A DNA stretch of 12,144 nucleotides from contig DAOUAJ010000006.1 in assembly GCA_034433615.1 (NCBI GenBank), forward strand, positions 1-12,144, written 5' to 3'. Position 1 is the first letter of the stretch, and each line of letters begins with the position of its first letter. Position numbers and translations under genes: made by a program. Below the pieces are notes generated by a model. The model worked only from the letters and a program-made list of their open reading frames with translations. It had not been told where the DNA came from and made no database searches. Below are positions 1 through 7,300 of this stretch, one piece after another. This DNA is from DAOUAJ01 sp034433615. GTDB taxonomy: Bacteria; Chloroflexota; Anaerolineae; DUEN01.

Positions 1-210
1 TACGGGATAGAGCAAGTAGGAGATACCTCACAGCTTTTCAGGTGGACAGATGAGCGCATTGCGCAACAGGTAGGATTGGCGCCCAGCAGCATACCTTCCA
101 CCCGTAAGCGTATCTTGGAGCGACTAAAGTCCAATCCGGAATTAATGCGCTTGGTCGAAGAGATCTTTGGCTCTGATTGGCTCAGCCACTCTCGTGAGGT
201 GTCAGAATAG
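1..210 (+). CDS. Sigma-70-like RNA polymerase sigma factor, C-terminal part (5' truncated)
   Basis: The frame is open from the first base to a TAG at 208-210, giving the last 69 residues of a protein that begins outside the window. The visible part is a helix-turn-helix of sigma region 4 type: a segment reading WTDERIAQQVGLAPSSI is followed by a basic recognition-type helix (STRKRILERLK), then a helical tail ending in SREVSE. Region 4 of sigma-70 family factors contacts the -35 promoter element. The gene lies 50 bp upstream of a protein with an anti-sigma zinc motif, which supports a sigma rather than a generic HTH regulator. Regions 1-3 are not visible, so the ECF subgroup cannot be assigned. 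The alternative is another HTH-domain transcription regulator. Confidence 0.62.
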   Translation, partial: YGIEQVGDTSQLFRWTDERIAQQVGLAPSSIPSTRKRILERLKSNPELMRLVEEIFGSDWLSHSREVSE

Positions 211-260
211 GAACGAATTATACGTCTAAGAAGTATAGTTGCAGATAAATGGAGTGGATC

Positions 261-941
261 ATGAACACTCAACGGGATGAACACGACCGGGCGATTGCCG
301 CTCTATTCAGGGCCGTGCTGGGCCAAGTGACAGACCAGACTGATTGGGAGGCCGCCCGATCCCACGTGGTCCGTTGTGCTGCTTGCTGGGAACGCTTTCA
401 GATGATGGCGGAAATGCTGACAGGTGAGCCCATTCTACCCGGCGGGGGGCCCTTACTCCTCCCCGAGGCGCCCACCTTTGGCGAGCAGTGGCGACTGCAA
501 CGTCATGCGCCTCAGCTCGAAGCTCAGCCTGGGCACTGGCGGTCTGGTATCGGTTATCTGGCACGCCTGGCCCAGGAGGCGGGACAACGTGCCACAGCGC
601 TGCTGATTTCGCTCGGCCAATGGTTGGCAGGCCAGGGCTTGGCCCCGGTGCATCGTGGCCCCGAATCCATTCCTGAGGCCGAGACAACATTCTGCACCGA
701 TCTGCCCGATCTGGAGGCAAGGGTGACAATCATATCCGGCACGGGAGACCCCCACTTGGCGCGTGTGGCTCTGGAGATCAGCATTCCCTCCCGTTGGCCC
801 GATTTCAGCGGCGTGCGCGTGATCATGGACGATGGGGAACGAGAGCTGGAACGGGTCACCGGGCGCGATGGTCGCCTGGAGTTCGATGCCATTCCCAGGG
901 AGAAGGTGCCGCGTTTGAACTTTACCATCCTCCCACCATGA
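261..941 (+). CDS. Putative zinc-binding anti-sigma-like protein with C-terminal beta domain
   Basis: A 226-residue protein. An in-frame ATG lies 12 bp upstream at 249, but the ATG at 261 has GGAG at 251-254 six bases before it and is preferred. Residues 35-42 (H35-VVR-C39-AA-C42) match HX3CX2C, the zinc signature of ZAS-type anti-sigma factors, inside a short N-terminal helical segment (1-55). Residues 56-135 are rich in Gly, Pro and Ala with no convincing membrane helix, so the protein is probably cytoplasmic. Residues from about 150 to 226 look beta-rich (RVALEISIPSRWPDF, then a DDGERELERVTGRDGRLEF stretch), as in small Ig-like or carboxypeptidase-regulatory-like domains. The sigma-like gene 50 bp upstream is the natural partner. 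The stop overlaps the 3' end of the convergent CHAT gene. Anti-sigma function is inferred from motif and position only. Confidence 0.6.
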   Translation: MNTQRDEHDRAIAALFRAVLGQVTDQTDWEAARSHVVRCAACWERFQMMAEMLTGEPILPGGGPLLLPEAPTFGEQWRLQRHAPQLEAQPGHWRSGIGYLARLAQEAGQRATALLISLGQWLAGQGLAPVHRGPESIPEAETTFCTDLPDLEARVTIISGTGDPHLARVALEISIPSRWPDFSGVRVIMDDGERELERVTGRDGRLEFDAIPREKVPRLNFTILPP

Positions 942-3390
942 TCGGTGCCTGAGTTTTCAGACAAGCTTTTTGAACCTCAAGTGCTTGGTAGATTCGTCCG
1001 CCCTGCAGCACAAATGGGGCCCAGAAGTAGGGATGATCCAGTGGGCGCGGTGGACAAGGCTCCGGCCAGAGGGACAAGAGACGAGCGATCTCTTGCTGAG
1101 CTTGCTCTCTGTCCAGACCAGCCGTCAACAGTCGTTCGTACAGTGCGTCGGAGGTGAGGGAAGCCAGCGTGGCCTGAGCCGCCGTCAAAGCCCTGGCGGG
1201 GCCCATCGCGGCCAAGTGGGTATAGAACTCCTGCATGAGTAGCCCGGTGGAGAGATCGTCCACGGTCCACAAGCTCACCAGGATGGCGGGGGTGCCGGCA
1301 TAGAGCCAGGCGCGTACCAGCCCGACAATCTCATCGCCGCTGTGTAGAGTCCCCAGGCCGGTCTCGCAGCCGCTCAGCACGACGAGCTCAGCCGCCAGGC
1401 GCAGGCGACGGAAGGTATCGGCTACGTCCAGGAAACCGTCCGCCAGCCGCAGGCCTGATCGCAGTGGTTGATCAGGACGAAAGATGCCGGGGCATGCCAG
1501 GTGGATCCAGCGGGCTTGGGTAGCCCCTGCCAGCAAGGCTGATCGGGTTGCTGCCCGCCCCGTCACTGCCGACTTGCCCCAATGGGCAGCGATCACCTTT
1601 GCTTCAGCCTCGGCATAGCGCAACGTTTTCCCGTTGTAGCCCAACACCCAGGCTTCACCAGATTCGGCCGCCGGACGAGACTGGCAATACTCCAGCCAGA
1701 CGGTGGCGCTGGGGGCTTGCACGATGGCGCCGACCTGCTGGCCCAGCCGCGGCCCGCCCGCCTGAGCGGGCAAAGCGTGAAAGGGAAGGTGATGCAACGG
1801 GCCATGAGGCACCACACATAAGAGCTCAGGGGAACCCAGGTGCGGCAATACCGGGCCCAGGAGCACCTCGCCCAGCCGATCCAGGACCCAAGGACGGCCC
1901 AGTGGGCCACCTTCAGTTGTCAGCCCGCGAGGCCGCCCGCGCCGATCGAAGGAGGCCGCGGCGACATCGGAGGGCGAAAGGCCCAGCGGCAATACTCTAA
2001 TGGTGTCACGCTGAACCAGACAGGCCAGCAGCTCGCGGTCGTCGGCGTAATACTCCAGGAGTGCTACGCCGGCCGGCAGGCGATCCTGAACGGCATCCGG
2101 CGTCAACGGACTGGCCTGTCCCAGCGAGCCGTACTCGGTGTCCCGCTGCACGATCTGGTGATGCAGAGCTTGCCAGCGCGCCTCTGTTTCGGCGATGAGG
2201 GCCTGATGGCCTTCAGGGGCAGCATCGGCTGCCGCGTACAGCTCCTCAAGCTGGCGGCGCAGTGCAGCCTCCTGCTGGAGCCAGCGCCGCGGGATTGGGG
2301 CGTGCGGGCGCACGGAACGGCCGGCTAGAAGCTCGATGAAAGTGCGGGCCTTGGCTCGCTCAGCCAGGGCAAAGGCGGCATCGTGGCGGCCAGTCATCAC
2401 GGCCAGTCGGGTTCGGAAAGCATAAGCCCGCTCCTGGGTCGCGAAGAAATCGGTGCGGGCCGTGGCGCTCTGTAGCCTGGCGCGCAGCGACTCGATCACC
2501 GACAGAGCTTCATCGGCGGCGGTCACTGCAGCGGCCAGGTTGTCTTGATCAAGCCGGAGCATGGCCAGGTTGATCTGCACGTCGGCCTCCTCCCAGGCAT
2601 TGCCGGCCACCAGCTCCCGTGCTCGATGGAAGGTTGCCTCTGCCTTGTCCCAGTGCCCTTGGGCATGAAAGGCCTCGCCCAGGTTGTTGAGGCTCTGGCC
2701 CTCGCCGAGGCGATCGCCGGCCTCCACGCAATAGGCGCGGAAGCGTTCATAACAGGCCTGGGCCTCAGCCCAATGTCCCTGGGCCTTAAATACCGTGCCT
2801 AGCTCGTTCCAGGTGGCAGCTTCCAAGGCCGGCTCTCCCCGAGAGCGAAAGATTTCCAGAGCGCGCTGTTCCAACACCGCCGCTTCGCTCAGACTGTCCA
2901 GTGAAACAGCCCCCGCCTCGGCTGCGCGCACCAGCGCGGTGCCCAGATTCTTGGAGAGCTTGGCTATGTAGATCGGGTCGTTCAACAGCTCGAACGTGGT
3001 CAGGCCTGTGCGGTAGAAGGCGATGGCATCGGCCCAGCGGCCCAGGTGATCGTAGAGGATGCCGAGCTCATTACAGGCCCGGCCGCGCAGCTCGGGGCTA
3101 TCGGCCAGACGCAAAGCGGTGAGCGCGTGCCGTTCGGCTGCATCCCACCGATGGTTGTCAGAGGCCAGGATGGCCTGAAAGTAAGCCGCCCAGGCGCGGG
3201 CAGCTCGACGTGGCAAGGGGGCCTGGCACAGCGCGCGAGGCACTGCCCGCGCGGCGTCCAGATCGCCCTTTGAGAGCGCGTCAAAGAAACAAGCTTTCGC
3301 TTTCTCCCAGGCAGCCATTGCATCTGTTTGAGCAGCTTCGGTCAGTGCCGTGATCAGGGTAGTTGTCAGGATAGAGCGGAACGATGCCAT
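922..3390 (-). CDS. TPR-CHAT domain protein, catalytic His replaced by Pro
   Basis: An 822-residue protein read from ATG at 3390-3388, preceded on the minus strand by an AAGGTG ribosome binding site. The frame extends upstream to 3486, but that part would run through the divergent gene and has no ribosome binding site. Residues about 84-290 hold TPR-like helical repeats (CNELGILYDHLGRWADAIAFY, WNELGTVFKAQGHWAEA, LNNLGEAFHAQGHWDKAEATF). About 365-415 is a helical linker. About 438-812 is a CHAT domain, the caspase-like peptidase fold named for HetF. The family block VVPHGPLHHLPFHALP is intact and the nucleophile motif LSGCETG carries C675. The usual HLACHG motif reads HLACPG here: P634, codon CCC at 1491-1489. 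C-terminal family residues (HPYFWAPFVLQG) are present and the frame is undamaged, so this is a full-length protein, probably a pseudo-protease. It is a convergent neighbour of the sigma/zinc-motif pair. No signal peptide is seen, so it should be cytoplasmic. Confidence 0.9.
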   Translation of the reverse strand: MASFRSILTTTLITALTEAAQTDAMAAWEKAKACFFDALSKGDLDAARAVPRALCQAPLPRRAARAWAAYFQAILASDNHRWDAAERHALTALRLADSPELRGRACNELGILYDHLGRWADAIAFYRTGLTTFELLNDPIYIAKLSKNLGTALVRAAEAGAVSLDSLSEAAVLEQRALEIFRSRGEPALEAATWNELGTVFKAQGHWAEAQACYERFRAYCVEAGDRLGEGQSLNNLGEAFHAQGHWDKAEATFHRARELVAGNAWEEADVQINLAMLRLDQDNLAAAVTAADEALSVIESLRARLQSATARTDFFATQERAYAFRTRLAVMTGRHDAAFALAERAKARTFIELLAGRSVRPHAPIPRRWLQQEAALRRQLEELYAAADAAPEGHQALIAETEARWQALHHQIVQRDTEYGSLGQASPLTPDAVQDRLPAGVALLEYYADDRELLACLVQRDTIRVLPLGLSPSDVAAASFDRRGRPRGLTTEGGPLGRPWVLDRLGEVLLGPVLPHLGSPELLCVVPHGPLHHLPFHALPAQAGGPRLGQQVGAIVQAPSATVWLEYCQSRPAAESGEAWVLGYNGKTLRYAEAEAKVIAAHWGKSAVTGRAATRSALLAGATQARWIHLACPGIFRPDQPLRSGLRLADGFLDVADTFRRLRLAAELVVLSGCETGLGTLHSGDEIVGLVRAWLYAGTPAILVSLWTVDDLSTGLLMQEFYTHLAAMGPARALTAAQATLASLTSDALYERLLTAGLDREQAQQEIARLLSLWPEPCPPRPLDHPYFWAPFVLQGGRIYQALEVQKACLKTQAPIMVGGW

Positions 3391-3413
3391 TGAGCACCTT
3401 ACAGGAGGTCTTG
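3391..3413. promoter_or_regulatory. 23-bp divergent start region with two opposed ribosome binding sites
   Basis: The CHAT gene starts leftward at 3390 and the secreted-protein gene starts rightward at 3414. The 23 bases between carry both Shine-Dalgarno sequences: AGGAGG at 3403-3408 for the plus gene (5-base spacing) and CACCTT at 3395-3400, which reads AAGGTG on the minus strand. There is no room for promoters here, so each promoter must lie inside the coding start of the opposite gene. I found no clear -35/-10 pair on either side. Confidence 0.7.
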
Positions 3414-4355
3414 ATGAACGGTCAACACCTATCTCAAAGACGGCAGAGCCGATATCACCAGTGTTACAGGCCGGCGTTGAAAACACTGGGATTTCTCATC
3501 GGCATGTTCCTTATCGGCCTGATCGTGGGCAGTACGCTTTTCTATGATAGCCAGGCTGAGGCGGCTGTCAAGCCAGAGGTCTCAGCAGCACATGACATCC
3601 GTGATGCCGGCTCACGAACGTGGCCCCCTTTTGTCCGGATCGTGCCGCAGGTCCATAGTGATGATGCGATACTGTATGCTGAGGGTATCGGCCATGCATA
3701 CAGCAAACTGGGGGCCGATTTCGGTTCTACGTCCCACACCTGGTCGCATACCGACCTGGAGTATGATGAGTTTGAAGAGGAGTATCGGGGCATAGCGGTG
3801 GGTGCCCTTTCGCAGCCATGTCCGGACCCGGCCGGCTGCTTGCACGTTTATGCGTACACTGATGAAGGGGGACGAGGTAATGAGGTAACTGTCCCCTACG
3901 AGTTCGCGTCGGTGGGGCCGGCACTAGCGCCTGATCTGGCGCTCTACACGGCCCGTCTGCGCTTCGCGATGCCGCCTTTCACCGATGGAGTAACGCATAC
4001 CGTCACACTCCTGATGCCGCCTGTAGGGCCGGCGCCTCTGCCTAGCGGGTGGTCTATCCTGGAGGGCGGCCTTTACGTGGTCGAATCGGACGGCGTGGAT
4101 GGGCAACTACGGGCTTCCCTGGCTATTCGTTACGATCCCGACCTGCTTGAGTGGTATGGTATCCAGCCGACCGCCTTGCGGCTGTGGCGCTGGGATACGT
4201 CCCAGCGCGTTTGGGTGATGCTGGACAGCTACCTCAATATCAATCTAAATCGGGTGAGTGCGTCCATAGATGCTCTGACGGCCTATGCGTTGGCAGCGCC
4301 GCCAAGAGCGCACCTATGGTTACCGTTGGTGTTCCGTGCCGGGGTCCAAGGATGA
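3414..4355 (+). CDS. Secreted protein of unknown function with LPL-type C-terminus
   Basis: A 313-residue protein. ATG 3414 is chosen over the in-frame ATG at 3384 because AGGAGG at 3403-3408 precedes it. The N-terminus is a long basic segment followed by a hydrophobic stretch (about residues 25-43, FLIGMFLIGLIVGS) and a QAEAA-type cleavage site, so it is exported or membrane-anchored. I do not recognise the central region (about 60-200), which is beta-rich with several acidic clusters (DLEYDEFEEEY) and one Cys pair (PCPDPAGC). Residues about 230-295 (ALRLWRWDTSQRVWVML to a TAYAL ending) look like a beta module that recurs near the ends of Chloroflexota extracellular proteins. The last residues are HLWLPLVFRAGVQG. 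The next gene starts 11 bp after the stop, so the two are probably co-transcribed and translationally linked. Confidence 0.8.
   Translation: MNGQHLSQRRQSRYHQCYRPALKTLGFLIGMFLIGLIVGSTLFYDSQAEAAVKPEVSAAHDIRDAGSRTWPPFVRIVPQVHSDDAILYAEGIGHAYSKLGADFGSTSHTWSHTDLEYDEFEEEYRGIAVGALSQPCPDPAGCLHVYAYTDEGGRGNEVTVPYEFASVGPALAPDLALYTARLRFAMPPFTDGVTHTVTLLMPPVGPAPLPSGWSILEGGLYVVESDGVDGQLRASLAIRYDPDLLEWYGIQPTALRLWRWDTSQRVWVMLDSYLNINLNRVSASIDALTAYALAAPPRAHLWLPLVFRAGVQG
3458..3490. repeat. 8-bp perfect inverted repeat upstream of the CHAT gene
   Basis: CCAGTGTT at 3458-3465 and AACACTGG at 3483-3490 are perfect inverted copies separated by 17 bases. The element lies in the signal-peptide coding part of the plus gene and about 68-100 bp upstream of the minus-strand CHAT start, where that gene's promoter would be expected. 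It could be an operator. An inverted repeat of this size is also expected by chance several times in 12 kb. Confidence 0.3.
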
Positions 4356-4366
4356 GGAGAGCTGTT

Positions 4367-7300
4367 ATGAATCGCGTGTTCCATCAAAACACTCGTGCTC
4401 TGGCATTCCTGGCTCTGGTTGGTATGCTGGGGCTCTCGCTGGCCAGTATGAGCCGTGCAGCCCCTACCGGGCTGATCCAGCTCCGCAACGATAGCGGCAT
4501 CGCGGAAGGTTATAACACCGGCATGGCCGAGGGATATGTGGTGGGTGCCGTCCTGCTGGGTGGGGATGAGCTCTTCCCAATGGCTGTGCACTCGGTGCAG
4601 GCGTTGTTCTACCGTAACTTCCCTTACGCCGACCCCACGGCCTATGTGCGTGCCGTAATCTATCACATCGGCCCCGATGGCCGGCCAGCCGAACGGCTGG
4701 GCGAATCGCTGCCTGCCACCATCTCGACCTTTTATCCCACCTGGGTGAGCCTATCGCTGATCGCGCCCGTGTTCCTGACCGAGCCACAGCCCTTCCTGGC
4801 CGGCATCGAGTACCTGGGCGGCGATAAGGGTAGCACTCCCTGCATCCTCACCGATGACTCCTCGAACATTCCGATAGGCAAGAGCTTTTACAGCCGCGAT
4901 GGCGGACAAACCTGGATCGAGCATTACAATTTCTGGCTGAATCCACAAGCTGTCGGCTACGACATGATCCGGGCGACCGTGGAGACTAACGTGATTCCGC
5001 CCAGCGGCACCCCAACAGTCACCCGCACTCCCAGCCCCACCGCTACCATCACCCTAACGCCCTGGCCTACTCCCACCGAAGGTCCTCCCCCCAACGCGCT
5101 CTGGCCCGGCATCCCCATCGGCTACGGCAAGCAACATTCCATGGCGCGCGGGCCGGATGGCCGGCTGCACCTGATCTACTTCAACCCCGATGGCCGCTCG
5201 CTGGTCTACGCCTGGAGCGACGATAATGGCCGCACCTGGCAACCGGCTCTGGCCGAACGCACCCCCTTCTACGTCTTCGATCAGCCAGGCGGCGGCGGAT
5301 CGCTGGGCCTGGACCCGGACGGGCAGGGGCTCCACCTGGTCATCGGCCAGGATCTGAGCACCAGCCCCGATGGCGGCATCAACGGTGCGCTCTACTTCCG
5401 CTTTCGCGACAGCCAGTGGTCACCCCCGGAGCGCATCGCCAGCGGCGGGTTCGGCTACAACCTGGCCGTGGGGCCCGATGGCCGGGTGCATGTGGCCTGG
5501 AGTGACAGCGACATCTGGTACCGCGTGCGCTATCCCGACGGCACCTGGGCGCGTGCTCGACGCCTGATCACCAATGGCTGGCACCCGGACATAGACGTGG
5601 GGCCGGGCCAGCACATCCACGTGGCTTACAACGGCAACGGGCTCTGCTGCGATGCCACCTGGGTGGAGGTGTATTACCTGCGTTCGAATGACAATGGCCA
5701 GACCTGGTTCGGTCCCGAACGGTTAACCTTTGACAGCGTCTGGTCAGGCTCGGTCGTGGGAGCGGCCGATCCCCAGGGACGCTACCATCTCCTTTACCTG
5801 GTGCGCGGCGCTATGGAGGGCGATCTCTACTACCGTTCCCGAGGAGCTGATGGCACCTGGACGCCGCCGCAGTTGCTTTATTACGGCGTCCCAACGGGCC
5901 AGACAGGTGCCGAGTCCCCTTCGCTTCAGACAGACGGGGCCGGCAACCTGGTTTCCCTCTTTTTCTGTCTCGTGCCTGGCCAGCCGAACACGGTCTGTCT
6001 GCAACCGTTCGACGCGCAGATCGGCTGGCTGGACCCCCGGCGGCTTGCTATCTACAGCGCTACTGCTCCCAACATGGCTGATGGACTGCTGGACCCACGC
6101 TGGGTGGATTTATTGTGGAGCAGCTACGGCTTCCTGGTCTACCGTGGGATCCCAGACCTCTCCTTCCGGCCAACCCCCACACCCACCCCGACCCCCACCG
6201 CTACGCCGGCGCCGTACCACGTGCGCGTGGTGGATGAGACCGGTCGGCCATGGGAGGGGGCTCGCGTCTATCGCAACGGCGTCTTCGCCGGCCTCACCCG
6301 CCCCGATGGGGTGTTGAACTTCCAACGCCTGGAAGCCGGCGATGAACTGATTGCGCTGGTGCCGTTGCCGCTGGACGCGGCTGCTACCTCCGGCCGTACG
6401 GATCGGTCCGGGCACGATCGCGACCTGGATACCGGCGATCTGACCGAGCCCTGGGCATTTCGCGTCTTCCTGACCAATCTCCCTCAGAGTCCCGAGATAG
6501 GGCCGCTGCCTCCTGGCCTGCTGCCCGACGGCAATCCCGGCGAACGGCGGCTGATCGTGCGCCGGGATAGCCCCCTGATCCTGCTCAATCTGACCGTGTC
6601 CATCGAGTGGGACGCGAATCAAGAGTACCTGGACGAGCTGGAGACAGGTTTGCGCCGGTCCTCTTCTTTTCTGTACGACGTGAGCGATGGGCAGATGGCG
6701 TTGGGACGGGTGACGATCTTCGACCGCGGTGGCCATTGGGATGACGCCGACATTCGCATCGCGGCCAATAACCTGCTCGTCCCCCATGCGGCTGTCGCGG
6801 GAATCACCAGCAGCCGGCCGGATTGGGACGTGCGCTTGGGGCCGCTGTGGAATGGGCACAGCGCGCGGCGTACTCTCGGCGGGGACGGCCCCTGGAGCCG
6901 GCCACCAGGGTACCGGACCATCGTCCATGAGCTGGGACACTACGTCTTAGGGCTGTATGACGAATACGTTCACTACGCTCTCCAGGATGGTATCCTGGTG
7001 GACGAAGACGCCTATTGTACCCACCCTGACCAGGCCACCCCTGCCCCGTTGGAGCCCAATCGTGCCAGTATCATGCATAATCAGCACCTGGCGAGCGAGT
7101 TAGCCGACAGGTTTTTGCCCTTCCTGTGGAGCGATGCCTGCGCGCGCACGGAGCAGTGGGATCGCACCGGCGGTGAGTCAGACTGGGACACCTTTGTTCG
7201 GCGCTTCCGGGCTGCCGATGGGCCCCCAACCTTTAGTTGTGCAGAGGGCGCAGCGATCCCGGCTGCCTACTGTTTGTGGCGGCCGGGCAGCCGGGGAGGG

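Noticed and set aside
234..239. TATAGT as a -10 box before the zinc-motif gene
   Set aside because: No matching -35 hexamer at 16-18 bases upstream. The gene is more simply read from the sigma gene's transcript.
3391..3486. N-terminal extension of the CHAT protein to the ATG at 3486
   Set aside because: It would overlap the divergent gene's start, has no ribosome binding site, and the sequence (CNTGDIGSAVFEIG) looks like antisense. ATG 3390 has AAGGTG before it.
4151..4366. 72-residue upstream extension of the large secreted protein
   Set aside because: It lies entirely in another frame of the preceding gene. The signal peptide and GAGGAG site set the start at 4367. ATG 4352 overlaps the previous stop but lacks a usable site.
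6167..6215. C-rich tandem repeat as a microsatellite or CRISPR-like array
   Set aside because: It encodes an in-frame Pro-Thr linker of the secreted protein, a normal feature of such proteins; there are no repeat-spacer units.
6110..6940. 276-residue minus-strand open frame
   Set aside because: Antisense to the large secreted protein, with His/Gln/Pro-rich composition typical of shadow frames in GC-rich genes and no recognisable domain.
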